NCBI GenBank assembly: GCA_002633005.1
Contig: NMRA01000038.1
Coordinates: 831,329 to 891,328 of the forward strand
From: Phoronis australis
Taxonomy: Eukaryota; Phoronida; Phoronidae
Direction: 5' to 3'
DNA: 60,000 bases
The notes under the pieces were generated by a model. The model did no database searches. It was not told where the DNA came from and saw only the letters and a list, made by a program, of their open reading frames with translations. How positions within the stretch are numbered: the first letter of the stretch is position 1; each line of letters begins with the position of its first letter. The position numbers and the translations under genes were made by a program. Shown piece by piece: positions 1 to 14,000 of the stretch.

Positions 1-548
1 GTACCACTGTACCCAAGGACATTCCATAGAAGCTATTAGTGTTTCACAATGACCTGCATGACTTGTTTTTATGAGTCCATTAATGGTGTAGTTTAGGTAC
101 CTTGATATTTGACTTTAGAATCAACAATGTACTGGCCAGTCATCATTGACTTCTGCAGTGTGACCCTGATTTAGTGTTTAGTTTATGAGAAAAGATCACT
201 TTCATTGAGAACATTAATATTCGCCCTGAGGGAGAAAGATTGTCTACCATGAAGTTGCTTGATGACTCACATTATAGACTGACAGGGTGAAATGCTATAC
301 AGTGTAAGCTAAAAGCATTCAGACAAAATGACCCCAATTCCTGTCATAATGACTGGGTGTAAGACAAATTCGCTGTCAGAGTAGTCACCCCTCATAGGTC
401 AGAATGAAGAATTCACAGGAAAGTTAGTAAGATGACTAAGAATTTTTGCTGCCTTGGTTGTTATTACTTGTTTGATCATTCTTGGTATTAATAGAATTAG
501 TCTGATGTATTTGGTCCCATTCCTAGTGTGCTTGTTATAATAGAAACA
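1..548. other. Upstream flank
   Basis: No promoter motif, CpG cluster or coding segment that I can support. Possible 5' UTR exons of MICAL may lie here or outside the window. Confidence 0.5.
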
Positions 549-863
549 AGTTCTTTAAGGAACGCAAAGTAAAAAGTATGCAGCCTGTCCTCTTCAGCTT
601 GTTTTCATTAGGTCTTACTGAATGTTTCTCCCAGTTGTGGCTCAGTTGGTGCCATATTGTGAACATCACATCATGATTCAGGAATTCTGAATACCTAATC
701 AAGCACCGTGTCATGTCATGTGTGTCATGTGTTAAGCAGGCTGAGGAAATGATAATACACAATTTTTAATTCAGAAAAACTTATGGATATCATTTCTCAG
801 AACTTATTCAAATTAGGGCATAATGAGCTCTCAAAATCTTTTGTAATGGCTGCGACTCCAAAG

Positions 864-972
864 GGCAATAGTCGGATATAACGTGCCGTATTTTGAGAAC
901 CAGTTCGATTCATGTTATTCAGTGGAGAAAACTGGTTCTCAAAATTCGGACATGTTGCATCTGACCATTACC
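864..972. repeat. Palindromic element, copy 1
   Basis: The inverted arms ttttgagaaccagtt and aactggttctcaaaa surround a short loop (gattcatgttattcagtgg). Weaker outer arms (ggcaatagtcgg / ctgaccattacc) extend the hairpin. Related copies lie at 3098-3212 (the duplicate of this one), 13389-13478, 19221-19318 and 21033-21126. I read it as a miniature foldback element. Confidence 0.7.
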
Positions 973-1709
973 ATCCATAGGATCATATTGTAGTTGGAGT
1001 TTTAGATCTTACGAAAAATAGCTCTGACTTCTTAAAAATTCTGGAGACACCTTTACCTTTTTATTCACACCTTGAACACTGTCAACAAGACATGGTGTTT
1101 ATTTAACTAAGGTGAGATCTTTAGGAGAACAAAACTGTCCACTCCAGGTTGCAAATGTTTCAGTTATGCCTCTACACATTTGCATTTGTAACAATACCTG
1201 CTGTTGTCTTGGTATAGTTTAGTTAATATTGTTTGGCACATATTCGCCAGTTGTAGTTTGATTCGTATAGTTGTACATGGGCTAGTTGTTTGATGTCTCT
1301 GAATTTTGGTGTCAGGATTTCACTTTTAATAAGAGAACAAGGGTTGCAGTTTTCATTGATAATGGCATAGTCATGGATTGGTCCTTAGATAGCAATGTAT
1401 ACACATGACACATATAACTGTGCCCTTAGTGAAAGTGTTTCATGTGAGAGCTATCTGCCTCTTTTCACTTGTGCTGAAAATTATGTCCAGAATAACATTA
1501 ACTTAGATCGTGCAGTCGTAGAACTCCTAGCAGTCTTCTACAGTTTGATTTTCGTTACTATGCTTTCAGATTTCCTGTATGTGACGGCTACTCCGTGAAC
1601 GATGTGAGCAGAAAGCTGATTGGAGGAGAAGCGTAGTAGGAAGCTTATTAGCTATGTGACTTTGCTAATTTAATTTGAAACTTCGTAAAACGTAGGCTCG
1701 GACACAGTG

Positions 1710-2006
1710 ATGCCGTCGAGTCTTAGTGTTAAGTCATCAACAAATGATGGCGCCGGCGGTGGCGACCAATCGAAGATCAACGCGCTCTTTGACCAATTCG
1801 TCACCGGCAATACCTTTCATGCCATCATGAGCTCATTCCAACAATTGTGCGTTGAGCTGGACATCAACCGTAATGACCACCGAAACTTCTACCGTCGGAT
1901 CAAGTCAAAACTGACCTCATGGAAGGCGCAGTCATTGTGGAAGTACCTGGACAAGCGAGCATCACACAAGGAATACAAGAAGCAGACGGCTTGCAGTAAT
2001 ACCAGG
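1710..2006 (+). CDS. MICAL: MICAL exon 1, copy A (N-terminal region, residues 1-99)
   Basis: ATG at 1710 opens 99 codons and ends at ACC-AGG before GTGAGT (phase 0). An in-frame TAA lies upstream. The motifs [22 protein letters not shown] and RASHKEYKK match the conserved helical start of MICAL proteins just before the FAD-binding strand. The join to exon 2 gives [14 protein letters not shown] second nearly identical copy lies at 3972-4268; the differences I see within the exon are all synonymous. Either copy could be the one used. Confidence 0.88.
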
Positions 2007-5000
2007 GTGAGTTGTTCTGGGTTTTGGATGCATTTTTGACTCTAGAGTTTATTTTTTCAATGAAACGACTTGAGTTAGGCTGTGACTTGCCATCCAGTTT
2101 TCGGGCTTTAAAGTTTAGAGTTAATTTTTTTAAAACTGTGAACCAAACCTAGTGTGTGTCACTGTATATGCACGACAAGAAGACAGCGTGCAGCCATACT
2201 GGTATGAATTGTCTACCCCCAGGTTTGGACGTGTTTTGAACCAATTTTTAAAATGTTTTCAAAAAGTACATCAGTTGTGATTCGCCATCCAATTGTGAGG
2301 TCAAAAAGTTTTGATTTTGAATTCATTCCCAGTCCAGGTGATCATATGTTACTGAAATAGCACAAAAAGCAGATGACATGCAGCAATATTTATAGGTAAT
2401 AGAGTCCAGAACCAGTTTTACGCATCAAACTGATATCCCAAAATCTGGGACCCCATGTGTCTATTGCTGTAATGTGTGTTGTTTGCACTAGAATATATTT
2501 TTGTCAGATTTTTTGATAAGTTGACCCCTTTTATGGATTGCTGTCTAGTTCGGAGTTCCAAAGCATTTTTCCTGTCCAAAAGCGTATGTTTCAGTCTAGT
2601 AGATCCAAAAGCAGACGGCTTACAGTAATTTAAGGATGAATCATCAGCCTTGTGTCTGAACTCCCTCTGTAATTTTGTGAGATTTTTATTGAAAATGTGT
2701 TGTTGTTACCTAGCCANAGTTCTTTAAGGAACCCAAAGTAAAAAGTATGCTGGCTGTCCTCTTCAGCTTGTTTTCATTAAGTTTTACTGAATGTTTCTCC
2801 CAGTTGTGGCTCAGTTGGTGCCATATTGTGAACATCACATCACCATTCAGGAATTCTGAATACCTAATCAAGCACCGTGTCATGTCATGTGTGTCATGTG
2901 TGTCATGTCATGTGTGTCATGTCATGTGTGTCATGTCATGTGTGTCATGTCATGTGTGTCATGTGTTAAGCAGGCTGAGGAAATGATAATACACAATTTT
3001 TAATTCAGAAAAACTTATGGATATCATTTCTCAGAACTTATTCAAATTAGAGCATAATGAGCTCTCAAAATCTTTTGTAATGGCTGCGACTACAAAGGGC
3101 AATCATAGTAGTCGGATATAACGTGCAGTATTTTGAGAACCAGTTTGATGCGTGTTATTCAGTGGAGAAAACTGGTTCTCAAAATTCAGACATGCTGTAT
3201 CTGACCATTACCCTCCAAAGGATCATATTGTAATTGGAGTTTTAGATCTTATGATAAATGTCTCTGACTTCTTAAAAATGCTGGAGACACCTTTACCTTT
3301 TTTATTCACACCTTGATCACTGTCAGTAAGACATGGTATTTATTTTACCAAGTAAGATCTTTAAGGAGAACAGAACTGTCCAGTCTAGGTTGCAAATGTT
3401 TCAGTTATGCCCCTACACATTTGCATATGTAGCAATACCTGCTGTTGTCTTGGTATATCTGTATAGTTTAGTTATTATTTGGCACATATCTGCCAGTTGT
3501 TGTTTGGTTTGGTTCATATAGTTGTACATGGGCTAGTTGTTTGATGTCTCTGAATTTTGGTGTCAGGATTTCACTTCTAATAAGAGAACAAGGGTTGCAG
3601 TTTTCATTGATAATGGCATAGTCATGGATTGGTCCATAGATAGCAATGTATACACGTGACACAGATAGCTGTGCCCTTAGTGAAAGTGTTTCATGTGAGA
3701 GCTATCTGCCTCTTTTCACTTGTGCTGAAAATTATGTACAGAATAACATTTACTTAGATCGTCCAGTCGTAGAACTCCTAGCAGTCTTCTACAGTTCGAT
3801 TTTCGTTACTATGCAAATTATTTTTTGCTTTCAGATTTCCTGTATGTGACGGCTACTCCGTGAACGATGTGAGCAGAAAGCTGATTGGAGAAGCGTAGTA
3901 GGAAGCTTATTAGCTATGTGACTTTGCTAATTTAATTTGAAACTTCGTAAAACGTAGGCTTGGACACAGTGATGCCGTCGAGTCTTAGTGTTAAGTCATC
4001 AACAAATGATGGCGCCGGCGGTGGCGACCAATCGAAGATCAACGCGCTCTTTGACCAATTCGTCACTGGCAATACCTTTCATGCCATCATGAGTTCATTC
4101 CAACAATTGTGCGTTGAGCTAGACATCAACCGTAATGACCACCGAAACTTCTACCGTCGGATCAAGTCAAAATTGACCTCATGGAAGGCGCAGTCATTGT
4201 GGAAGTACCTGGACAAGCGAGCGTCACACAAGGAATACAAGAAGCAGACGGCTTGCAGTAATACCAGGGTGAGTTGTTCTGGGTTTTGGATGCATTTTTG
4301 GCTCTAGAGTTTATTTTTTCAATGAAACGACTTGAGTTAGGCTGTGACTTGCCATCCAGTTTTCGGGCTTTAAAGTTTAGAGTTAATTTTTTTAAAACTG
4401 TGAACCAAACCTAGTGTGTGTCACTGTATATGCACGACAAGAAGACAGCGTGCAGCCATACTGGTATGAATTGTCTACCCCCAGGTTTGGACGTGTTTTG
4501 AACCAATTTTTAAAATGNAAATCTATTTTGGCGCGTAGAAATGGCGGGAAAATTTTGCGACTTGGCGTTTAGGAATGCGAGCTGGATTTTGAAAATGCGA
4601 CCTGGGATTTTGGCTAGGTCGCAAAATGCGACCTGGCGATTTTAATAGCGTCGAGCCCTGTTAAATTCTGACTCCTGGGTAAAAAATTATTGGCATTTTT
4701 CAGTATTTGTTGCTTGAGTAATGAATAGCATGTACCCGAACAGCATACTTCCAACAGTCATCAATTTAGCACTGGAAGAGCACAAAAATGACTTCGTCCA
4801 TTTTCAAATTCTAGTGTGCCAGATAGGCTGCCTTCACAAAGACGAAATGCAACCTGTTTCATTCATTGAAACTTTGTTACATTTAAATTTTTGTATGAAT
4901 CATTTCAATATTGCATCGGCCAACAATAGTGCGGATTTGGCAGCATGACTGTTGCAAAGAATTCATAAAAACAAGGAGTTGCGAAATCTTTCTGTGTTCT

Positions 5001-8000
5001 CTTGATCTCCATTCAAGACACATGTGAATGGTATTCAGCGCCATCTAGAGCTTAATTCATTACGTTGCCGCTAATGACTGAAAATGGTTATTTTCAAGTT
5101 TTCTTCTATTGCAGTTATTCGTGATTGGCTGTGGACCGTGCGGTCTGCGGATGGCAATAGAAGGCGCCTTGCTCGGCGCACGAGTGGTGGTCGTGGAAAA
5201 GAGGGACCGTTTCTCTAGAAACAACGTGCTCCATCTGTGGCCATTTTTGATAACCGATCTGAAAACACTTGGTGCTAAAAAGTTCTTTGGAAAATTCTGT
5301 GCTGGTTCCATCGACCATATCAGTGAGCACTGCATTTTATTTTATTTATTTTTAATTTGAAAAATTCATTTTAGCTTATGTCTGTTTGTTGAAAAGTAAA
5401 ATCTTAGAAAAATTGAGCAAGATTTAATGTTAAAATTTTGTCAGTTGCACTGACCTGTTAGTCAGCAAGTCTTTAGAGTTTTGGCTGTTTCGCATTAGCT
5501 ACGTTTTGAACTTTTGTCTAAATATTTTGTCAAAAATTAAATGTAGCTGTCAACCACTTATTTTCAAACAGCTGGATTAGATTGGCTGTAAAGTGTCTGC
5601 CTAATAAGGAACTGTCTATACAAACTACATGGCTAATTTTGACCAAACTTGGTGTAAGATTAATAGCGTCTTGTAATTTGATATTTTTCTCCAAGCTTGT
5701 ATTTCCTTGACTCCTGATTAGTAAGGTAAATCAGATCTATTAAAAAATTGAATAAGTTTATTGGACCAGTTATGTATGCCCTTTTTCAACACTGAATTGC
5801 AAGCTTGAAAAACCTTGCCACTGGATAATCATTACTGTGCAAACTTGAATATGAATGCTGGTCACTAACGTAATTCAAGCTGACTTATCCAATTCCTTAC
5901 ATCTCCATGCAAAACTCATTACCCATTGGTGATCAAAATAAAGACATCCCATGGGGTGTACCCTCAGCCACATTGCTGGCAAGATTGTGTGAAGCTAGTG
6001 TGGAACCGTGAACATGAGAAACGTAAAAAGCTTGAATAGTTCTGGCCTCTGGGCAAGCTTAAATAATATTGCCAAGCTTGAATATCATTTCACAGTTGCA
6101 CATTTTTCAGCTTGATTCGTCTTGCCAGTAATGATTATTCTCAGTGGATGAATTCAGTGTCCTATCTTATCTCTGTGTAGACCTTGTGTAGCAACTAATG
6201 CCATTTACAATGGAGTTGTCAGATTGAACATCTATTATCTACAGCTCTGGGTAACCTATTGAACTGAGAATCTTAACATGTCTGCAACAAAGGACATTAA
6301 TTTTAAAGTGTCCTTGGTCATAATTTGTAGTAGATGTAATTGTCGTGCTGATTAACATGTCATTAATATGTGAGCTAGTTAATTAGTATTTAAATGTCAT
6401 GGATAATTATTGTGCATTTATCCACGATAAAACTTCTTCAATTTGGGACAAAATGTGGCTGACAAGTGGAATATAATTTGGTCGCATTTTTCAAGAAAAT
6501 TATTAATGGAAACTTGACTGTCTTGATAGTATGTTTGTATGGTACAATTGTCATTAAGCTTGATAGTGTGTTTGTATGGTACAATTGTCATTAAGCTTGA
6601 TAGTGTGTTTGTATGGTAGAATGGTTGTTAAGCTTGATAGTGTGTTTGTATGGTACAATTGTCATTAAGCTTGATAGTGTGTTTGTATGGTACAATTGTC
6701 ATTAAGCTTGATAGTGTGTTTGTATGGTACAGTTGTCATTAAGCTTGATAGTGTGTTTGTATGGTACAGTTGTCATTAAGCTTGATAGTGTGTTTGTATG
6801 GTACAGTTGTCATTAAGCTTGATAAAATTCCATGCATTTGTGGCAATGTAGTGAGCTTTGGAAAAGTGGCAATCTCAGCTATTACTTTTGTCCTAAATTA
6901 TAGAATTTTTACGTTACTATAACTTGGTGAACTTGGTTAAATGTTATACTAGTAGTGGTACTTGTTGTCTAAACAAGTTAGAAATATGTGGAAATGTACG
7001 TGTGAGCTGAAAAGCTGAATCATTTACCTGTGGCGTCGGTTTTTGTTTGTTTGTTAGATCCAACTCTGATTGAATCGAGTGAAATTGCTTACACATCAGT
7101 CAAGTAGTTTAAGCTGCTATGAGGATTTCATAAAAACAAATTTTGTTACATCTCAAACTGAGTTGAAAATTTCGACCAAAAATTAAAAAATATCTGATTG
7201 AGTCTGTCTGGTCTGTTTCACTGAAACTTCTGACTGTTTGTATTTAAGTAGATCAGAAATTGTCATGAGTTAGAGTACAAAGATTATACTCCAGGCTCTG
7301 CTTGCTTCTAAGTTAAATAATGGATAGTAATGATGACATCTAACTTGTGGTTAATGTTTCCAGTGTTGAAAAATGCATTTGACATCTTTCCACAATCTTA
7401 TTCAACGGACAGGTTTTACGCAACCTAGATCTCATCTGGTATTTATCAGTTGAGCGAATCTTAAAAACAAATCTTTCTGTTTTATCAGGTATACGGACAT
7501 TACAGTGTATTCTTTGCAAGGTGGCGCTACTCTACGGCTGTCAGATCTACCCCAGTACGGGTTTTGAGGGACTTGTGGAGCCACCAGCCAATCAGGAGGA
7601 GAGTACGTTGTGATTGACAGCTCTAGATGACCAAAATTCAGTGAAGCTTACTCTGACGCAATTACCGACAGTGTAGATTTATGTGATAGTCAATTCTTTC
7701 TGAGTCCATATGTTACTTTGGATCTGAGTAGGATGCAAATTAAATTGAGACTAACGTTTTAGCTTCAAAAGTGGTATTTTTAATTCATTGTTTTTATCAT
7801 TGGATTCAGGCTTCATGTAAATAATCTAGTTATTAAGTGCCTCATTGTGGAAATGAAAACAGATGAGGACCTTTTCAGCAATTTCAATAATTACATTTAA
7901 TGTGGACATAACTTTGGTAATATCAGTAATTACACTTAATGTGAACATAACTTTGACAATTGCAGTAATTACAGTTAACACGGGCATAACTGGGGCAGTT

Positions 8001-11000
8001 TCAGTAATTACAGTTAATGTGAACATAACTAATCTCTTTGTTATTTTGTCTAAACAGAAATAGGTTGGCGTGTTAAGGTGGATCCAGCTGATAGTCCAGT
8101 CAACTCAATGGAGTTTGATGTCTTAATTGGTGCTGATGGTAAACGAAATACACTGGAGGGTAAGTCTGAAACATCTTGAAGTATTTGTGGTGTCTCGTGC
8201 ACAGGTCACTGTATTTGTCAATTCTCAGACACGGGTCACAAGATTTTTCCTAGTTAATTCTAATGCAGACTACAATAATTTGGTAAAATTTCACCAGCAT
8301 TTTTTCGTATACGCTAAGTAGTACAAAGTATGTGCTGAATCATTAAGTATCTATACCGTGGCCATTACGGGGAAATTATTTGAGAAATTGTGGGCATTCA
8401 TGAGAGTGTTAGAAGCCTCTGAAAATGTTAAAATGACCAATTTTAGCAAAATTATTTTGATCTGAAATTGGTGAGATTTTACCGTGATTGTACAGTATTT
8501 TGTTTTAGTAACCTGTGAATTCCACTTCTAAGAACATATACCTTTTTGGTATTTTTCAGGTTGGAGTTATTTGGTAAACTTACCGTAGAGATATTGACTC
8601 CAACAGTAATACAAGCTTAAATTTTTATCGATTCCAGTATTCCTTATTCACAAAAATTGGTCGTTTTTACTTTCACATGTCTATCAAAGTTCTCGGGCAT
8701 TCATAGAGAGATACTGGACTTCAATACTCAGTGTTCTCAAATAAGCTAAACATGACGGAAGTGAACGAATGCCATCAGATTTGCTGAAAAAACGCAGCTG
8801 CTGTTAGCATTAGTTCACATGTACTTGCATTGCTCATGTTTCTGTATTGTCTTTTGATGTATGGAAACAGTAATGTGTAGTAGCGCAGAAAACTTTATAT
8901 TTAAAAATTCACAACTTATATACACTCATCATAACTGAAAATCGACACGTGTTGAAGGGACATTCAAATGAGTCAGGTGCCTTTCAAGCGTGTCACAAGT
9001 GCCGTCAAACAGGTTGAAGTGTCACGTTAAAACAGCTCATTGAGAACACAGGTACTAAAACAATTTTTAGACATACTCATTCCAATAAAAGTACATTTTC
9101 GATTCAGGTTTTAACAGGAAAGAATTCCGCGGAAAGCTGGCCATTGCCATCACGGCCAACTTCATCAATCATCACACGCAAGCAGAGAACAAGGTGGAAG
9201 AAATTAGTGGAGTCGCCTTCATCTTCAACCAGAAATTCTTCCGTGACCTCGCTGACAAGACAGGCATCGACCTGGAGAACATTGTGTATTACAAGGACGA
9301 AGTACATTACTTCGTCATGACGGCAAAGAAATCTAGTCTGCTTGACAAGGGTGTTTTGCTCCAGGTAGGGATCAGGGTCCTGATGACTTGGGGGTTTCCA
9401 TTTGGATGATGTAGCAAGAAATTAATGCTTTACAATTTTCAAGGTTTGTGCTGTCAGACAATGAAGAAATGACATTTTGGACAATACATTTCTCCTATCC
9501 AGAATTGGTGGGAATATTCGTAGGTACCATAACTGCTCTTTTAAATGGCCGGGTCACTAAAATTGAAAATCTGAAGAATCAGGGTGAGTGTTGAACTGAG
9601 TGTCACCAGACATGGATGTTGGGACGTAGCATTGTTCATCAACCCGTTTGCCAATGGCTCCTGCACGATATTGTCACCTGTTTCTCCATGTATCATTCCT
9701 TTGGTTTTCCTGCAGGACAACGCTGATACGGCCAAGTTGCTATCTCGCGAGAACATTGACCAAGAACAACTGCTGTCTTACGCGCGAGAGGCTGCGGAGG
9801 AATCGACGTGTCACCAACTGCCGAACCTAGAGTTTGCACTGAACCACTACGGCCAGCCAGATGTGGCTGTGTTTGACTTCACCTCGCTATTCCAGTCAGA
9901 GAATGCCTGCAGAGTCGTGGAGCGTAACGGGCATCGACTGCTGATAGGCATTGTTGGAGACAGTCTCCTTGAGGTTTGTAGACAATTTGGTGAAGTGAAA
10001 CGAGCAATTTTTTGACAAAAATGATAGATGATGCTAGAGTAGTTATCTCTAATGGCTACAATTATTTGGCCAAAAGAGTTATATATACAACATATTGTGA
10101 TGATTTGAATATTTAATGTCAGCTGCTAGATGTTTTTTTAATTTTTTTTTGGTGAAAATGATTACCGTAGATCATCAAATCGTGTCCAATACAGGGCTTG
10201 GAATTTTCCGCGGAAACGCGGATTTCCACTTTTTTCAAATGTTCTGTCCGCGCATTTTATTATATTTCCACGTAAAAAAATCGGATTTGATATAAAATTT
10301 CCGTGGCAAATTCCTTTCTTGCTGCGGCGTTGCCGACAACGTTCACCTCGAAAAGCGGAAGTTGCTCTTTATGTTTCGGAGGAATGTAAATTTTCAACAT
10401 TGCCGGGGCATCTGGGATAGCGTGGTGGGATTTTCAATGGCGTGTCGTGTGATTGTGAACCGCGGTGACAAATACTACGGCTCTGCAGCCAAAAATGTGT
10501 GGGGGTGGGAGTGGAGGAGTGGATGGACGAGATAAAAAGACGCAGACGCATGCTACTGATGGTGGTAACGTTTTTTTTTAGTCATACCGATTTTTGTCGG
10601 CAAAAGGTTCACATCAGCTATTTTAAGGCTGGTTAGCGCACATGTTTTGGGCCGTAAAAGTTTCCGCGTTTTTTGTCATTGGTCATTCCAAGCCCTGCCA
10701 ATAAGAAGCGTGTAATGCGAGATATGTGTGCTTGCAGGGACGGCTCATTTGTTCTAATGTCATCCATATATATAAGTTTTTGTTTACTTATTTAGTTATT
10801 ATATGTGAAAGTAATATTAATTTAATTTCTGGACAGCAAAGTCATCTTTTGATCAAATTTTCAATAAATACGTATAAATGAAAATGGAGCTAGCTTGGTT
10901 AGCCATGTGCTAAAACATAATTTTGTGTGCTTCTTGCTATACTTTAGTAGGTTAGAGCACGCAAATGCAACTTTAAGGTTTGACTAAAGTGTCAATATGT

Positions 11001-14000
11001 GCACATGCGTTAATCAAATTTGTCTTGTCTCATAGCTATCAAATGTCATGTTTCATTCTGTAGGAAGATGATTTTCATCAATGAAAAAGAACATTTGTAT
11101 TAAAAAGATGAATAAAAATTGATAATAAGTTTTTCGATTATTATTTGTAGTGTTTTTAAAATCTATGAGAACTTGGGACAACCAAGCTTTACTCGAAGCT
11201 GCTAAAAATTGACTAATAACACGGCATGGTTCCAATAGATTTTCAAATTTCGTGTGATGTGATTTGTCAGTTTTTGACTTGAGCAAAAGTTGATGATCTT
11301 GGGCTCAGGAGACGTGGTGTAGGATTTAGCGTGTTATCTGGTCGTCACTTCTGTCTTTTTATGCTATAGCCGTTCTGGCCCACGGGCTCTGGATGTGCAC
11401 GAGGATTCCTGGGTTGCTTCGACGCAGCATGGATGATGAAGAATTGGACGTCAGGCAAGATGACGCCTCTAGAGGTCATCGCAGAGCGCGAGAGCATCTT
11501 CACGCTTTTGTCACAGACTTCACCCGAGAATCTCAGCAAGGACCACCATCAATACACAATACACCCCAATACAAGGCAAGTTCACCATGAGTCTTCACTT
11601 GAAGAATTTTTTACAGGGCCTCAATTTCATCTCCCAAGTCGATATCCCTTAAATGCAAGATCGTTCAAGCAGAATGTCGTCATGAAAATAATTTATTTCC
11701 AAATGTTGTGCTTTCAACAAAAAATGGTGATTTTGCTATATAACGAGAATTTCGCCTAAAGTAGCGTATCCCTTATAAAACTGTGGCCTTATCTAATCAA
11801 AACAATTTCCATACAAACAAACAACTAAAAACGAGAGCGCTCGGAGGAGCGACACTTGGCGGAATCTAAAAGACGACGATGGAGAGGACGACGACGATCA
11901 TGACGACGAAGGCGGCAATTGTGAATAACACGATAACATTCATTAGACTAGATAAAAAATCAAATAGAGAGCATATAATGAACTACAATAAAGAACAATA
12001 GATGGCACAACATGGCGGACGAGCCATGCTTTGTTCTCACAATCCAAAATAGGTGGCACTATGTGACAGTCTGCTGAGCAAAGTTATGTTTATATTAGTA
12101 TTTGGCCGGGGATTCCAGTCTACAGTACGACAGTGCTAGCTGGGTCAGTCGGGGTCACAACTCTCTGTTAACTTGTACAGACATAACCAAAACAAAGTGA
12201 ACTGAAAGCCGAACAACGGTATCCTAAAATTTCGAATAATTCAAAAGTAGACGTTGTAGCGCAAAATGGAAAATATCTTCTGAAAGCCCGTCCACAACTC
12301 TACCTACTTTGATAGAGCATACAATCAACTACAATAAAGAACAATAGATGGCGCAACATGACGGACGAGCCATGCTTTACAGTAGGACAGTGCTGGCTGG
12401 GTCAGTCTGGGTCAACTAGGCATAACCAAAACAAAGCCAGCCAGCTGCGTGCTTGCAAAGGTGACTGAATTGGAACAACGGTATCCGTAAATCTCGAATA
12501 ATTCAAAAAGTAGACGTCGTAGCGCAAAATGAAAAATATCTCCTGAAAGCCCGTTCAAAACTCTATCTGAAGTGGTAGTTTGGCAAAAATCCAAAAAATT
12601 TTCGAGAAAATTGAAAATTTGCCGTTTTTTTTGGAAATTTAAAGTCAAATAACTCGAAAACAGTAAGTCTGAGAAATACGCTCTCGCAGACTTTTTGAAA
12701 GGCCATACGTCAAGGAATCCAAATGCAAAAATTCACGTCATTTGCTCTTCCCATAAAAAATGCGACAACAGAGCGATTGAAACCGTGTGAACATGCCCCA
12801 CAGCCGCCATCTTGAAAGTGACTTCCGGTTCAATAATTTTTTATAAAAGCTTATTTAACTCAACAAACACGTGACCAGTTTGAAATTAATTGGTTTGCAA
12901 ATGCGCCCTCTACGGGAGAAAACGTTTTTGGCCATATTTCGGGGTGCGCATGCGCCACGGCCAATATTTCCGCCATCTTTAACCGGAAGTCAACGATTTT
13001 CTGCACAGTTGTAGCATATGGGTTCTAGTATAATCGTACAGATTTTGAGCCATGTACGTCGAAAAATGCGGCCTCTACGAGTATTTGACTGTGAAATCGG
13101 ATACAAAATGGCCGCCACGTCCGCCATTTTGTATCCGATCATGACCAAAAACAATAGCGTTCCAGTACATCCCAATCTACATGTTCTGTGCAAATTTCGT
13201 GAAAATCGGACGAAAATTGCGACCTGTAGAGTGCGAACAAAAAAAAAAAAAACTTGACGACAGAGCAACATACTTGTCGGAATTCGAAGAATTCCGCCAA
13301 GTAATGAGTATTGAGGAAAAAATACTTGAATTACATTTGCTTGGAATAACTTATACATACATTTGAGTACGGGTTACATGCACCAGCAAGTCACTGTGCC
13401 AGATTTTGAGAACCAATTTGATGCCTGTTATTCAGTGGATAAAACTGTATCTGATAATGCAGGACACTGTTAGTGACTGTTAGCCATGTGCCCTATGTGA
13501 AGCTGTGCCTATATGTGAAGCTGTGCCTATATGCGAAGCTGTGCCTATATGCGAAGCTGTGCCTATATGCGAAGCTGTGCCTATATGTGAAGCTGTGCCT
13601 ATATGTGAAGCTGTGCCTATATGTGAAGCTGTGCCTATATGTGAAGCTGTGCCTGTATGCGAAACTGTGCCCGTATGCGAAGCTGTGCCTGTATGCGAAG
13701 CTGTGCCTGTATGTGAAGTTGTTCCTATATCAAAAACGTGTACATGTCTATACGTGAAACTTGATGATCAAATCTGTGAAATATTGACTTATCCGTTACA
13801 AAAGAATAAACGTGTATTCAGTTTTATATGAATAATTAATCTTTTAAATGAAAGTACTAAAAATGAACAAAAATAGCGTGTCAGTGTACAACACACTTGT
13901 ATTCAAGGATTTCCACTTCCACCTAAAGTGAAGGGTATGAACGTGTGCTAATTATAAACAGGTGTCTTTGAAAAGTCGGGTTGCTTTAGATGTAAGCGAA

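Larger units (their letters stand above)
549..2255 (+). repeat. Large direct repeat, copy A
   Basis: The block begins agttctttaagg at 549 and ends ccaatttttaaaatg at 2255. It holds the MICAL 5' flank, exon 1 and the start of intron 1. It matches 2718-4517 at high identity, with small indels and a shorter GTCATGT tract (about 713-731). Its right flank continues into unique intron sequence, unlike copy B. Confidence 0.9.
2718..4517 (+). repeat. Large direct repeat, copy B, bounded by n on both sides
   Basis: It starts immediately after n 2717 and stops immediately before n 4518, so the duplicated block coincides with one contig. It is longer than copy A mainly through expansion of a TGTGTCATGTCATG tract (2879-2966) and scattered small insertions. 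These are the differences expected of two haplotypes. Confidence 0.9.
11854..13302. mobile_element. Putative 1.45-kb inverted-repeat element in intron 7
   Basis: acttggcggaat at 11854 is exactly mirrored by attccgccaagt at 13291-13302. The interior is unlike the surrounding intron: many CpGs, an internal tandem duplication (about 11975-12310 and 12315-12585, marked by caactacaataaagaacaat) and a perfect 17-bp hairpin at 13096-13139. No ORF is convincing. The boundaries rest on only 12 bp of inverted repeat. Confidence 0.5.

Noticed and set aside
7826-8063. Opposed ORFs before MICAL exon 4
   Set aside because: Both arise from the 39-bp tandem repeat.
13490-13725. Possible CRISPR-like array
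   Set aside because: Repeats are contiguous with no spacers, and the genome is eukaryotic.
13473-13831. Two overlapping ORFs of repeated short peptides
   Set aside because: They are translations of the 18-bp minisatellite, which stays open in several frames; no independent coding evidence.
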